A stretch of 64,000 nt of DNA from Clostridia bacterium (GCA_022361035.1 JAKSBP010000433.1:1-64000); one strand, 5' to 3'; positions 27,276 to 37,099 are shown, counted from the stretch's first letter. Made by a program: numbers and translations. The notes: generated by a model not told the origin, from the sequence alone.

Positions 27276-28952
27276 ATGACATTTAAGTCGGATATAGAAA
27301 TAGCTCAAGAAGCAAAGCTTCAAGATATTAGAAAGATAGCTGAAAAATTAGGATTAACAGAAGAGAATATAGACCTATATGGCAGATATAAAGGTAAGGT
27401 AGATTATAACGTATTAAGCACTACAGAGGGCAAAGAGGGAAAAATGATATTGGTAACAGCAGTAAATCCTACGCCGGCAGGAGAGGGTAAAACAACTACA
27501 ACTATTGGTGTAGCAGATGCACTTTCAAGGTTAGGGAAGAACACAATAGTTGCTTTAAGAGAGCCGTCATTAGGCCCTGTTTTTGGAGTAAAGGGTGGAG
27601 CCGCAGGGGGTGGATATTCCCAAGTAGTTCCAATGGAGGATATCAATCTTCACTTTACAGGGGATATACATGCCATAGGGGCCGCAAATAATCTGCTTGC
27701 TGCAATGCTTGATAACCATATTCATCAAGGAAATACATTAGATATTGATGTTAGACGAGTACTATGGAGAAGAGCAATAGATATGAATGACCGTCAGCTT
27801 AGAAAGATAACTAATGGTTTAGGAGGGAAGGGCAGCGGTGTACCAAGGGAAGATGGTTTTGATATAACGGTGGCATCGGAAGTAATGGCAGCCTTTTGTT
27901 TATCAAAGGATATCTCTGATTTGAAGGAGAGATTAGCACGTATAGTAGTGGGATACAATAGAAGGGGAGAAATAGTAACTGCAGGAGATTTAAATGCTCA
28001 AGGAGCTATGGCTGCCCTACTTAAGGATGCCTTAAAACCTAATTTAGTACAGACATTAGAAGGAACACCAGCATTTATACATGGTGGCCCCTTTGCAAAT
28101 ATTGCCCATGGATGTAACTCATTGATGGCTACAAGAATGGCTAGGCACTTTGCTGATTATGTAGTAACAGAGGCAGGGTTTGGTGCAGACCTTGGAGCTG
28201 AAAAGTTCATTGATATCAAATGCCGCATGGCAGGGTTAAAGCCAGATGCAGTAGTTATCGTAGCTACAGTAAGGGCACTTAAATATAACGGTGGAGTTCC
28301 AAAGATTGAATTAAATGAAGAGAACTTACAGGCCCTAGAAAAGGGTTTACCAAACTTATTGAAGCATGTTGAAAATATTACTCAAAACTTTGGACTTCCA
28401 GCTGTTGTGGCTATTAATCGTTTCCCCTTTGATACGGAAGCAGAGCTTAAACTTGTTGAAGATAAGTGTAGAGAATTAGGAGTAAATGTGGCACTGTCAG
28501 AAGTATGGGCAAAGGGCGGTGAAGGTGGTGAAGCCTTAGCTAAAGAGGTGTTAAGGCTTATTGAAGAAGGTAAGGATAATTTCAAATTTGCCTATGATGT
28601 GGATATGGGTATAAAGGAAAAAATTAAGGCAATAGCTACGAAAATATATGGTGCCGATGATGTAGAATATTCATCAAAGGCAGATAAGGAAATAAAGAAT
28701 TTAGAAAATTTAGGATTTGGAAATCTGCCAATATGTATGGCAAAAACCCAATACTCGTTATCCGATGACCCTAAGAAATTGGGTAGGCCACAGGGCTTTA
28801 AAATTACTGTTTCAAATATTACAGTTTCCGCAGGTGCAGGGTTTTTAGTTGCTCTTACAGGGGATATTATGAAAATGCCTGGGCTTCCAAAAGTTCCTTC
28901 TGCAGAAAAAATAGATGTAGATGAAAATGGAGTAATAACAGGTCTGTTTTAG
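27276..28952 (+). CDS. fhs: Formate-tetrahydrofolate ligase
   Basis: ATP-dependent formyl-THF synthetase of 558 residues, the normal bacterial length. The P-loop-like [13 protein letters not shown] (about 67-79), the [10 protein letters not shown] motif and [11 protein letters not shown] are all diagnostic. It interconverts formate and 10-formyl-THF. Run towards formate it conserves ATP during methyl-group oxidation; run forwards it feeds acetogenesis or purine synthesis. GGAGGAG precedes the ATG. fchA, folD and a formate channel follow on the same strand. Confidence 0.97.
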   Translation: MTFKSDIEIAQEAKLQDIRKIAEKLGLTEENIDLYGRYKGKVDYNVLSTTEGKEGKMILVTAVNPTPAGEGKTTTTIGVADALSRLGKNTIVALREPSLGPVFGVKGGAAGGGYSQVVPMEDINLHFTGDIHAIGAANNLLAAMLDNHIHQGNTLDIDVRRVLWRRAIDMNDRQLRKITNGLGGKGSGVPREDGFDITVASEVMAAFCLSKDISDLKERLARIVVGYNRRGEIVTAGDLNAQGAMAALLKDALKPNLVQTLEGTPAFIHGGPFANIAHGCNSLMATRMARHFADYVVTEAGFGADLGAEKFIDIKCRMAGLKPDAVVIVATVRALKYNGGVPKIELNEENLQALEKGLPNLLKHVENITQNFGLPAVVAINRFPFDTEAELKLVEDKCRELGVNVALSEVWAKGGEGGEALAKEVLRLIEEGKDNFKFAYDVDMGIKEKIKAIATKIYGADDVEYSSKADKEIKNLENLGFGNLPICMAKTQYSLSDDPKKLGRPQGFKITVSNITVSAGAGFLVALTGDIMKMPGLPKVPSAEKIDVDENGVITGLF

Positions 28953-28975
28953 AACTGGTTTAGGAGGAAATTTGT

Positions 28976-29608
28976 ATGAGATTTGCTGATAAAACTTGCA
29001 CTGAGTTTGTGGACATTCTTTCAACTAAGTCAGCAGTTCCAGGGGGAGGCGGTGCAGCAGCCCTAACGGGAGCTATTGGAGTTGCACTTGGAAGTATGGT
29101 GTGTAATCTCACTATCGGGAAAAGAAAATATGCAGAGTATGAGGATAGAGTTAAGTCTATACTTGAAAGAGCTAAGGAGCTTGAAAGGGACCTTATTAAA
29201 ATGATTGATGATGATGCAGAATGTTTTCTACCCCTTTCCAAGGCATATGGTATGAAATCACATACTGAAGAAGAGAAGAAGTTAAAGGAAGAAACACTGG
29301 AAAGGGCATTGAAGGATGCCTGTGGGGTTCCAATTCAAATAGTAAAGACTGCATACGAAGCTATTAAGCTACATGAAGAGTTAGTTGATATAGGTTCAAG
29401 ATTAGCAATAAGTGACGTTGGAGTAGGTGTTCAGTGCTTAAGGGCAGCCCTAATAAGTGGGCAATTAAACGTGCTCATAAATATAAATTCAATAAAGGAT
29501 GAACAATATATAAAAGAGGTAAAGAAACAAACTGAGAATTTAGTTAAAGATGGTATTGAGATTGCAGATACAGTTTATAAAAAGGTAGAAGATGTTATCA
29601 TGAAGTAA
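28976..29608 (+). CDS. fchA: Methenyltetrahydrofolate cyclohydrolase, FTCD-C type
   Basis: A 210-residue helical protein of the formiminotransferase-cyclodeaminase C-terminal family. Clostridial FchA has this fold and converts methenyl-THF and 10-formyl-THF. The N-terminal STKSAVPGGGGAAAL motif is characteristic. It lies 23 bp after fhs. A cyclodeaminase role (histidine catabolism) is possible in the family, but the fhs-folD context favours the cyclohydrolase. FolD is also bifunctional, so the activity may be duplicated. Confidence 0.9.
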   Translation: MRFADKTCTEFVDILSTKSAVPGGGGAAALTGAIGVALGSMVCNLTIGKRKYAEYEDRVKSILERAKELERDLIKMIDDDAECFLPLSKAYGMKSHTEEEKKLKEETLERALKDACGVPIQIVKTAYEAIKLHEELVDIGSRLAISDVGVGVQCLRAALISGQLNVLININSIKDEQYIKEVKKQTENLVKDGIEIADTVYKKVEDVIMK

Positions 29609-29623
29609 AAAGTGAATATATTG

Positions 29624-29667
29624 AAGGCAATAAAGTGACTAGGATAATTAAACTTTATTGCCTTTAA
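29624..29667 (+). terminator. Hairpin between fchA and folD
   Basis: AAGGCAATAAAGT (29624-29636) pairs exactly with ACTTTATTGCCTT (29652-29664), then T and A residues. It may attenuate or process the transcript so that folD is expressed differently from fhs-fchA. Confidence 0.6.
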
Positions 29668-29708
29668 ATCTGCTTTAATTTTATAGTAAAAAAATAGGAG
29701 GAATAAAT

Positions 29709-30572
29709 ATGGGTGAAATAATCAGAGGAAAGCCAGTTGCAGATAAAATAACTCAGGAGTTAATTGAAGAAGTAGATAGATTAAATAGTAAAGGTGTATA
29801 TCCCAAACTATCAATAGTAAGGGTTGGAGCAAGACCAGATGACCTGGCCTATGAAAAGGGAGCTGTTTCGAGATGTAAAAAAATTGGAATAGAGCCAGAG
29901 GTTATTGAGCTTCCTTTAGACATATCTCAGGAGGATTTTATAAAAAAATTAAGGAGTTTAAATGAAGACAGTAAAGTCAATGGCATATTAATCTTTAGAC
30001 CCCTTCCCCAGCATTTAGATGAGGAAGTAATAAAATACGAAATTGCCCATGAAAAGGATATAGATTGCCTTAGTCCAATAAATCAAGGAAAGTTGTATGA
30101 GGGGGACACCTCAGGTTTCCCACCATGCACCCCTACAGCCGTAATGGAAATGTTAAAGTTTTATGACGTAGAATTAAAGGGTAAGGATGCTACTATAATT
30201 GGAAGTTCAAACGTAGTAGGCAAACCTAATGCTTTAATGCTTCTAAATGAAAGAGCCACTATTACCATATGCCATTCTAGGACAAAGGATACTGCAAAGC
30301 TTGGGAGCCAAGCAGATATCTTGGTGGTTGCAGTTGGAAAAGCCAACTTAGTAAAGGAGAATTTTGTAAAAGAAGGAGCTGTAGTTATAGATGTTGGAAT
30401 AAATCTTTTAGATGGGAATTTATGTGGTGATGTTGATTTTGAAGGAGTAAAGGATAAGGCTGGAATGATTACTCCTGTACCAGGTGGTGTTGGTTCCGTT
30501 ACCACATCAATATTAGCAAAGCATGTTATTAAGGCTTGTAAGCTTCAGAATAATTTATATGATATTTTATAA
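29709..30572 (+). CDS. folD: Bifunctional methylene-THF dehydrogenase/methenyl-THF cyclohydrolase
   Basis: FolD of 287 residues, usual length. It has the catalytic Tyr/Lys region (DLAYEKGAVSRCKKIG, with Lys in the expected active-site helix), FRPLPQHLDE, DIDCLSPIN, PCTPTA, GSSNVVGKP (nucleotide site) and TPVPGGVGSVTT. It links methylene-THF to 10-formyl-THF with NAD(P). It follows fchA after 100 bp containing a hairpin. Confidence 0.96.
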   Translation: MGEIIRGKPVADKITQELIEEVDRLNSKGVYPKLSIVRVGARPDDLAYEKGAVSRCKKIGIEPEVIELPLDISQEDFIKKLRSLNEDSKVNGILIFRPLPQHLDEEVIKYEIAHEKDIDCLSPINQGKLYEGDTSGFPPCTPTAVMEMLKFYDVELKGKDATIIGSSNVVGKPNALMLLNERATITICHSRTKDTAKLGSQADILVVAVGKANLVKENFVKEGAVVIDVGINLLDGNLCGDVDFEGVKDKAGMITPVPGGVGSVTTSILAKHVIKACKLQNNLYDIL

Positions 30573-30601
30573 TATCATGACTTTTAAAGGAGATGTTGTA
30601 A

Positions 30602-31402
30602 GTGAATAAAGAAATGTTAACACCTAAGGAAATAGCAGAAGCTACTGTCAATGTAGGCTGTGTAAAGGCTAATCAGTCAATGATGTCTCTATTACTGTTA
30701 GGAATATTAGCTGGTATCTTTATTGCTTTTGGAGCAGTTGGATCAACAATTATATCAGCTCTAGTAGTAGATAAGGGATTAGCTAAGTTAATTGGAGCCG
30801 CAGTTTTTCCCATTGGACTTATGCTTGTCATTATGGCTGGTGCAGAACTCTTTACAGGAAATAATCTCATGACTCTAGGTGTTATGACTGGAAAATATAG
30901 CATGAAAAACATGTTTAAAAATTGGATAGTTGTATATATAGGAAACTTTATTGGATCAATAGCAGTAGCATTATTGATTTCTAGAAGCGGTCTTTATACA
31001 GGAGCAATTGCTGATAAAGCAATAGCCATAGCTACAATGAAGGCTGCAATTATAACAAGACTAGGTTTGAGTGCAGTGCTTTCCAGGGCAATTCTTTGTA
31101 ACGTCATAGTTGTCCTTGCGGTTTGGCTTGCCACAGGGGCAAAGGATATAACAGGTAAAATATTGGCTTGTTGGTTTCCCGTAATGCTCTTTGTATTATC
31201 GGGATATGAACATAGTATTGCAAATATGTATTTTATATACGTAGGAAAATATATAGGAGCTCAATTAACCCATTTACAGATATGGACAAACAATCTATTT
31301 CCCGTAACGATTGGAAACTTGATTGGTGGGGCAGTAATTGTACCTATTTTCTACTATCTAATTTTAATGAAGGATAGTAAAAAAAGTATATCTGTTAAAT
31401 AA
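30602..31402 (+). CDS. Formate/nitrite transporter (FNT) family channel
   Basis: A 266-residue membrane protein of the FocA/FdhC/NirC fold with six transmembrane segments; NIR-type channels are pentameric. The segments AGAELFTGNNLMT, GNFIGS and ILCNVIVVLAVWLA are family signatures. Its position 30 bp after folD argues for formate as the transported anion, probably for export of formate made by Fhs. It starts at GTG with AAAGGAGA upstream, and a terminator follows. Confidence 0.92.
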   Translation: MNKEMLTPKEIAEATVNVGCVKANQSMMSLLLLGILAGIFIAFGAVGSTIISALVVDKGLAKLIGAAVFPIGLMLVIMAGAELFTGNNLMTLGVMTGKYSMKNMFKNWIVVYIGNFIGSIAVALLISRSGLYTGAIADKAIAIATMKAAIITRLGLSAVLSRAILCNVIVVLAVWLATGAKDITGKILACWFPVMLFVLSGYEHSIANMYFIYVGKYIGAQLTHLQIWTNNLFPVTIGNLIGGAVIVPIFYYLILMKDSKKSISVK

Positions 31403-31433
31403 AATAATTTAAATATTAGAAAAAGTTTTATTC

Positions 31434-31466
31434 AAAGCGTCCTAGTAGCTAGTAGGACGCTTTTTA
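31434..31466 (+). terminator. Terminator after the formate channel gene
   Basis: AAAGCGTCCTA pairs with TAGGACGCTTT and is followed by a T-run. It closes the THF block before the corrinoid island. Confidence 0.85.
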
Positions 31467-31569
31467 AAATTTCAAAAATCAAAAGAAATGACAAAATATT
31501 TCAAAAATATTTACAGCACTATAACTATGTATTTTTTATAATGAAATAAGAAAAGGTTTTCAATAAATG

Positions 31570-31586
31570 AAAAATACTGTATTTTT
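31570..31586. promoter_or_regulatory. Palindrome upstream of the first corrinoid protein gene
   Basis: AAAAATAC-T-GTATTTTT is a perfect 17-bp palindrome, 35 bp before the start codon. It may be an operator; it is AT-rich, so chance is not excluded. Confidence 0.35.
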
Positions 31587-31620
31587 AAAACTAGGTTCAT
31601 AGATAAAGGGGGAGATGGGT

Positions 31621-32256
31621 ATGACATGTTTTAATACAATAGCTGAGGGAGTTATAAAGGGAAATGAGAAGCTTGTAAGGCAGAATGTACAGGAGTTAAT
31701 AGATGAAGGAAGTAATCCTTTAGAAATTATAAATCAAGGCTTAATGGCAGGTATGAATGTTGTAGGAGCAAGATTTAAAAAAGGGGATATGTTTGTACCG
31801 GAGGTGATGATGGCGGCAAGGGCCATGAATTCTGGAATTTCCTTGGTAAAGCCACTTATAAATGATGGAGATATGCCAAGTGTAGGTAAGGTCGTTATAG
31901 GAACAGTGAAGGAAGACCTACACGATATAGGAAAGAATCTTGTTGCCATGATGGTAGAAAGTGCGGGGTTTAATGTAATAAATATTGGTATAGATATTAG
32001 TCCAGAAAAGTTTGCTGAGGCAATAAAAGAGCATAAACCGGATATATTGGGAATGTCTGCTATGCTTACTACCACAATGATGCAAATGAAGCAAACAATT
32101 GAGTATTTGAAAAATGAAGGACTCAGGGATAAAGTTAAGATAATAATAGGTGGAGCACCGGTAACTCAACAGTTTGCTGAGGAAATAGGTGCAGATGGAT
32201 ACTCGGTAGATGCTTCATCGGCTGCGGAATTATGTAAGAAGCTGCTGTGTGCATAA
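31621..32256 (+). CDS. Corrinoid (B12-binding) methyl-carrier protein, MtgC/MtbC family
   Basis: A 211-residue corrinoid protein. An N-terminal helical cap domain (about 1-85) precedes a Rossmann B12-binding domain with the DLHDIG motif, in which His101 is the lower axial ligand to cobalt. The SxL and GG motifs (GMSAMLTTT, IIGGAPVT) complete the cobalamin tail pocket. It receives methyl groups from an MttB-family enzyme. It is 83% identical (176/211) to the carrier at 44564-45199. The ATG at 31621 is 7 bases after GGGGGA and is preferred to ATG 31615. Confidence 0.94.
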   Translation: MTCFNTIAEGVIKGNEKLVRQNVQELIDEGSNPLEIINQGLMAGMNVVGARFKKGDMFVPEVMMAARAMNSGISLVKPLINDGDMPSVGKVVIGTVKEDLHDIGKNLVAMMVESAGFNVINIGIDISPEKFAEAIKEHKPDILGMSAMLTTTMMQMKQTIEYLKNEGLRDKVKIIIGGAPVTQQFAEEIGADGYSVDASSAAELCKKLLCA

Positions 32257-32331
32257 TTTCTTATTATAGTGAAACAATAAAGATTTGAAAAATATTAGTA
32301 TTATTATTAAGTAAATATAAGAAACCTTTCT

Positions 32332-32381
32332 ATGCAGAACAAGCCTAAGCCTTAGTTAAAATTAAGGCCCTTGCTCTGCAT
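32332..32381. other. Interrupted hairpin between corrinoid gene and activator gene
   Basis: ATGCAGA/TCTGCAT, CAAG/CTTG and CCTTA/TAAGG pair in nested order to give one long bulged stem. No T-run follows, so it may be an mRNA processing or stability element. Confidence 0.45.
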
Positions 32382-32417
32382 ATGCTATATACGTAAGAAT
32401 AACTTGGAGTTGATATT

Positions 32418-34835
32418 ATGGTTATTATTGAAAATTTTGATATAAGAGTCGATAAAGATAGGGTATTTAACATAATTGACTGTAAAAAAGATAGTCCGGT
32501 TTATGATAAAGTTGATAATCTATATAGGGAAGTACTTAATAAGGGATTAAGGCTAATAGAACCGAAGGGTATATTTAGATTGGAAAAAACTCCATTTAAT
32601 TTTAGTTATGAGGCTGTGAAAGGATATAGTCACTTAGTATCTTGTTTAGTTACATTGGGTGAAGAGGTAAGCCTTGCTGTAAGCAAAGATTTTGAAAGTG
32701 GTTACTACCTAGAGGGTTTACTTTTAGATACGATTTCTGACGAAATTTTATCTAAAATAGGTCAACAGCTTCGAGATAAGGTTATTAACTATATTAAGAC
32801 CCTAGACCTTGGATTAACCTGTAGAATGTCTCCCGGAGATAAGGATATTCCAATAGAAATTCAAAGGGATATATTATTTAGGGTATCGGGTAAAGAAAAG
32901 TTAGGTGTAGATATTACCGATGGATATATGCTTAATCCATTAAAGTCTCTAGCCTATTTCTATGGGGCCGATGAAAAAATTCAAGTGTCTCCAATTGACC
33001 ATGATTGTAGTAAATGCAATAGAATAGATTGTAAATTTAGAAGAGATAATGATATTAATTTAAGCATACTTACTGAAGATGGGGAACAGCTTATAAAAGC
33101 ATCAAATCAAAAGAATATTTTAGAAATTTTAATTGAAAATGGTATCAAGATTGAGGTGCCCTGTAGTGGTAATGGTACCTGTGGAAAGTGTAAAGTAGAA
33201 ATTGTTGAAGGTAACAGCCAGCCAACGCAAAATGAAATGTCTATTTTATCTGAAGATGAAATAAATAATAATATAAGACTTGCCTGCCTCATATATCCCA
33301 AGGAAAATCTAAAAATAAAGCTAGAAAGCTTAGATTATGCAGACTTCCATATTCTATCGGACTATAGAGAAAAGAGTTCAGTTAGAATGCCGACTGTTGA
33401 GGTAAAAAGTATTGGTGCTGTAAAGGGTAAATTATGTGAGCAAAGGAGTTTAACCCATAAAATTAATGAGGGATTTTCTCAGGACTATGAATTTTCATTA
33501 AAGGCACTACAAAAGTTAGCTACGTCAGTAAATAGAGACTTTAAGTATGCTCAAAAATTTTCATTATATGAAGAAGAGGAATATAATCTAATAATCTATA
33601 AAAATGAGATATTAGATGTATGTAAAGTAAAGGATACTTCTGTTTTTGGTATTGCTGTAGACATAGGTACCACTACCATAGCTATTGCTTTAATAGATAT
33701 ACTGAATTGTAAGACTCTGGGAATACATACTATTTTAAATTCTCAAAGGCAATATGGTGCCGATGTTATATCGAGAATACAATATAGCGTTGATAATGGT
33801 TTACAAGCTCTTACAAATTGTATTAGAAAAGATGTCCTAGAGGCAATAGAAAAAGTTTGCTTTTCTAATGGGGTAGATTTTAAAAAGATATATAACGTAA
33901 CGATTGCAGGAAATACTACTATGGTATATTTATTATTGGGTATACCTCCCCAGTCCCTTGCTTTAAGCCCCTTTACCACAACTACCACTTCTTTACTAGA
34001 GTATGATTTTAGAGAGGTTTTCAATGATGAAAGTATTGATTGTAAAGTTAATATACTTCCATGTATATCTGCATACATTGGCGCTGATATAGTATCGGGG
34101 ATGTTAAATTATAACTTTGATGATTTAAGGTCAATTACAATGTTAATAGATATAGGGACTAATGGCGAGGTTGTAATAGGTGATAGGGATAAAATCTACT
34201 GTGCATCTACGGCTGCAGGACCAGCCTTTGAAGGTGCAAATATAAGAGATGGTATAGGAAGTATAAAGGGTGCAATATATTCAGTTCAAATTAAAGAAGA
34301 AGATATTTCATTTAAAACCCTAGGGGGAGAAAAGCCCATTGGAATCTGTGGGTCTGGTGTAATAGATCTCGTAGCTTCGGCTTTAAAAGGTGATATCATT
34401 GATAATACAGGTAGATTTAATAAAAAATACCAAGAAAGCCCCATAGAAATCTTTCGAGAAAATGATAAACGAATTTGTTTTTATCAGAAAGATATAAGAG
34501 AGCTGCAGTTAGCAAAATCTGCCCTACGCTCAGGAATCGATGCCCTTATAAAAAAATTTGACTGTTCCTACGATGACATAGAAACTGTTTATCTCGCAGG
34601 GGGCTTTGGGAACAATCTAAGGGTTGAGAGTGCAATAGATATTGGATTGTTACCAGAGGAACTTCGTGAAAAAATAAAACTAGCTGGTAATAGTTCCTTA
34701 GGAGGAGCTGTAGACTTTCTTTTAAATAAAAAGGCAAGTGAAAGGATAAATAACATTGTTAGTAAGTCTGTTTATTATGAACTTTCATTAGAGGCTGATT
34801 TTAGTAACTTATTTATTGAAAATATGTTGTTCTAA
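32418..34835 (+). CDS. Reductive activator of corrinoid enzymes (RACE/RamA-like) with fused MetH-activation-like domain
   Basis: An 805-residue three-part protein. Residues about 1-215 resemble the activation domain of B12-dependent methionine synthase and end with a small cysteine group (C197, C200, C205). Residues 216-305 are a plant-type [2Fe-2S] ferredoxin with C249, C255, C258 and C290. Residues 410-805 form the DUF4445/ASKHA domain with phosphate motifs DIGTTT (415-420), DIGTNGE and AAGPAFEGA. Such proteins use ATP and a low-potential electron to return inactive Co(II) to Co(I). The MetH-like segment may dock on the corrinoid protein. It serves the carriers on either side. Confidence 0.9.
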   Translation: MVIIENFDIRVDKDRVFNIIDCKKDSPVYDKVDNLYREVLNKGLRLIEPKGIFRLEKTPFNFSYEAVKGYSHLVSCLVTLGEEVSLAVSKDFESGYYLEGLLLDTISDEILSKIGQQLRDKVINYIKTLDLGLTCRMSPGDKDIPIEIQRDILFRVSGKEKLGVDITDGYMLNPLKSLAYFYGADEKIQVSPIDHDCSKCNRIDCKFRRDNDINLSILTEDGEQLIKASNQKNILEILIENGIKIEVPCSGNGTCGKCKVEIVEGNSQPTQNEMSILSEDEINNNIRLACLIYPKENLKIKLESLDYADFHILSDYREKSSVRMPTVEVKSIGAVKGKLCEQRSLTHKINEGFSQDYEFSLKALQKLATSVNRDFKYAQKFSLYEEEEYNLIIYKNEILDVCKVKDTSVFGIAVDIGTTTIAIALIDILNCKTLGIHTILNSQRQYGADVISRIQYSVDNGLQALTNCIRKDVLEAIEKVCFSNGVDFKKIYNVTIAGNTTMVYLLLGIPPQSLALSPFTTTTTSLLEYDFREVFNDESIDCKVNILPCISAYIGADIVSGMLNYNFDDLRSITMLIDIGTNGEVVIGDRDKIYCASTAAGPAFEGANIRDGIGSIKGAIYSVQIKEEDISFKTLGGEKPIGICGSGVIDLVASALKGDIIDNTGRFNKKYQESPIEIFRENDKRICFYQKDIRELQLAKSALRSGIDALIKKFDCSYDDIETVYLAGGFGNNLRVESAIDIGLLPEELREKIKLAGNSSLGGAVDFLLNKKASERINNIVSKSVYYELSLEADFSNLFIENMLF

Positions 34836-34882
34836 TTTAAGGGAATAGATATAGAGGAGAAATTATCATAGAGTATAAATTT

Positions 34883-34963
34883 ATGAAAGAGGATATTGAC
34901 ACATTTGTAGTGAGTAAAGAATTGGCAGAGAAAATAATATTCTTAGAAAAGGACCTTGTCTAA
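34883..34963 (+). CDS. Possible 26-residue peptide after the activator gene
   Basis: A short frame starting ATGAAAGAGGATATTGAC encodes a charged peptide ending FLEKDLV. GAGGAG lies 24 bases upstream, too far for this ATG but well placed for an in-frame ATC or ATA seven to nine codons earlier, so it may be the end of a decayed gene. Not recognised. Confidence 0.25.
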   Translation: MKEDIDTFVVSKELAEKIIFLEKDLV

Positions 34964-34969
34964 TTCTAT

Positions 34970-35010
34970 AACAGCCCATTAAATTGAAAAATTTAATGGG
35001 CTGTTATTAT
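34970..35010 (+). terminator. Terminator after the corrinoid activator gene
   Basis: AACAGCCCATTAAATT and AATTTAATGGGCTGTT are exact 16-bp complements around a 4-nt loop, followed by ATTATT. Confidence 0.85.
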
Positions 35011-35186
35011 AGATGTGTGACTAACAAACTTAATAAACGAAAGCAGGCACTGAGGTTTCCTTTAGAGCGATTTTTATAAATCTGTTTTACCTTCTATTAC
35101 CTATCTAAAAACAGATTTATAGCATGAGCCTAAAGGATTCTCTGTGGCTGCTGTAGTAAGTTAACATTTTCAATCACGCATCTATA
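35008..35186. repeat. Complete 179-bp imperfect-palindrome (MITE-like) element
   Basis: The ends are inverted copies of TATAGATGNGTGA (35008-35020 and 35174-35186). Near the centre is a perfect 14-bp inverted repeat, TATAAATCTGTTTT at 35075-35088 with its complement at 35108-35121, around a 19-nt loop. The intervening arms are diverged but alignable, so a transcript would fold into one long hairpin. Left-arm copies occur at 1-97 and 63851-63898; right-arm copies occur at 5306-5384 and 6313-6355. There is no coding capacity. Confidence 0.8.
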
Positions 35187-35314
35187 AGGTGAAGGCCTAT
35201 AAAGGTGAAGGTTTTAACCTTGAGACATTTTTAAGTTTTAATGCCTTGAGAAAACCAGCTTAACTAATTAAAAGTTTTAGGTAGAGTTTATAGAGATTTA
35301 TTGACATATTTAAA

Positions 35315-36787
35315 TTATGTGAATCTATCTATATTTAAAACCTTTAATCTATAATGAAGATGTTGCCTAGATATTCCTAATTTTCTAGCTGTTTGACTGA
35401 GATTATTATCATTGTCTTCTATTTCTTGGGTAATTATATTTTTTTCAATTTCCTTTAAAGTTTCCTTTAAATCACAGGTTTTGTAGCTAATGCCCGTACT
35501 AAAAATTTTTTTAGTTTTAGAGTTTTCAATTATATATTGTGGAAGATGCTTGGGACTTATAATTACGTCATTTACTTCTGCTACATTCATTGCATAATCA
35601 ATGGCATGACGTAATTGGCGAACATTGCCGGGCCATCTAAAGCTTTTCAAAAGCTTTAGGGATTCACCAGAAATTCTTTGAATCTTCTTTGCCATGATTT
35701 TATTATTAATTTCTATAAAATTCATTACTAACTCATCAATATCTTCAAGTCGATTGCATAGTGGTGGAATTTCAAGGGTTAGAACAGCTAATCTATAATA
35801 AAGGTCAGGTCTAAATTGTTTTTTCCTAATTGCTTCTATAGGATTAACATTTGTAGCACTAATAATTTGAGCATCTATTGATATTTGTTCATTGCTGCCA
35901 ACTCTACGAATTGTTTTAGTTTCTAATGCCCTTAATAACTTGGATTGTAGGGATAATCCCATAGAGTTTATCTCATCTAGGAATAGGGTTCCGTTTTGAG
36001 CCTCTTCAAAAAGTCCTGGTTTATCTGTAGCTCCTGTAAAAGCCCCCTTAGTAGTTCCAAAGAGAATACTTTCTAATAGTGTTTCAGGTATTGCTCCACA
36101 GTTGATGGCCACAAAGGGGCCATTGCTGAGGGAGCTATAATTGTGCATACTTTGAGCAAATAATTCCTTTCCCGTTCCCGTTTCACCAATTAAAAGTTTT
36201 GGATGATGGCTCTCACATATTTTTTTTGCCATTTTTATTGTTGTTGACATAGCAATGCTAGAGCCGATTATATCATCAAAATAGTATTGAGTACCATTTT
36301 TATTATCAAGCTTTTTTTGAGTTATAAGTTCTTTTTGTAGACTCATAATAGTTTTTGAAAGATGCTTTAATTCAGTCATATCTTTAAATACAGATATGGC
36401 AGCTACAATTTCATTTTTAGAATATATGGGATAAGTGCTAGTTATTATGTCCACAGTCTTACCCGTTGAAGTCATATAGGTCATATGTTGGTCTTTTATT
36501 GCTTCACCGGTTTTCAGTACCTTTAGAAGCATACTATTATTTGAGTTTAATTTAGTGTATTCATTTATCTTATATATATCACCTATATGTTTCCCAAAGA
36601 CATCTTCTTTGGAATAACCCTCTATATTTTCGCATCCCTTTGAATAGTGAATAGTATAGCCTTGTCTGTCTACAATATGGATGCAGAAATCTTCAATGAC
36701 TTCTATGGATTTGAGGGGTAATTCATATTCACAGATATCTTTATTATTTAAATTGCAGATATAGGAGCTATCATTTTCTTTGAACAT
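35315..36787 (-). CDS. Sigma-54-dependent transcriptional activator with PAS domain
   Basis: A 490-residue bacterial enhancer-binding protein. An N-terminal PAS sensor spans about 25-150. The AAA+ domain (about 172-400) has Walker A GETGTGKE (201-208), the sigma-54-contacting GAFTGA loop (248-253), Walker B TLFLDEI and the arginine finger region. A Fis-type helix-turn-helix at about 450-485 (LSQTARKLGISRQHLHYRL) binds DNA. It lacks a receiver domain, so control is probably by a ligand at the PAS domain. It is divergent from the opine-dehydrogenase-like gene, whose upstream region contains a sigma-54 promoter and palindromes. Confidence 0.94.
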   Translation of the reverse strand: MFKENDSSYICNLNNKDICEYELPLKSIEVIEDFCIHIVDRQGYTIHYSKGCENIEGYSKEDVFGKHIGDIYKINEYTKLNSNNSMLLKVLKTGEAIKDQHMTYMTSTGKTVDIITSTYPIYSKNEIVAAISVFKDMTELKHLSKTIMSLQKELITQKKLDNKNGTQYYFDDIIGSSIAMSTTIKMAKKICESHHPKLLIGETGTGKELFAQSMHNYSSLSNGPFVAINCGAIPETLLESILFGTTKGAFTGATDKPGLFEEAQNGTLFLDEINSMGLSLQSKLLRALETKTIRRVGSNEQISIDAQIISATNVNPIEAIRKKQFRPDLYYRLAVLTLEIPPLCNRLEDIDELVMNFIEINNKIMAKKIQRISGESLKLLKSFRWPGNVRQLRHAIDYAMNVAEVNDVIISPKHLPQYIIENSKTKKIFSTGISYKTCDLKETLKEIEKNIITQEIEDNDNNLSQTARKLGISRQHLHYRLKVLNIDRFT

Positions 36788-36993
36788 GTTAAAACTCCTT
36801 CCTGGGGTTTAAAAATTAATTTAAACATGATAAATATTTATATATAATATTCCTTTATACATATTATACTATTTTCCTTGAAGGAGTTTAAGTAGATAAA
36901 TCGTATAATTTTTCACAAAATTCAATCAATAATTAGAAAATAATTATAGGATTCAATATTCATTTCCCTAGAATCAAAAAATAATACAAATAG

Positions 36994-37027
36994 CGTAAAA
37001 AAATATTGCATGCAAAAAATTTTTACA
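36994..37027. promoter_or_regulatory. Distal tandem upstream activator sites
   Basis: CGTAAAAAAATATTGCA (36994-37010) abuts TGCAAAAAATTTTTACA (37011-37027). Both resemble the cleaner palindrome at 37082-37099. Together they fit enhancer sites for the divergent sigma-54 activator. Confidence 0.5.
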
Positions 37028-37081
37028 AATATGATAAAAGAAAAGAAATCCCAAGATATGTAATTAATTATTTTCTTTGAA

Positions 37082-37099
37082 CGTAAAAAAATTTTTACG
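37082..37099. promoter_or_regulatory. Proximal upstream activator palindrome
   Basis: CGTAAAAAAATTTTTACG has perfect 8-bp arms. Its centre is about 72 bp (near seven helical turns) from the centre of the 37011 site and about 150 bp upstream of the sigma-54 promoter, the usual enhancer range. Confidence 0.55.
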
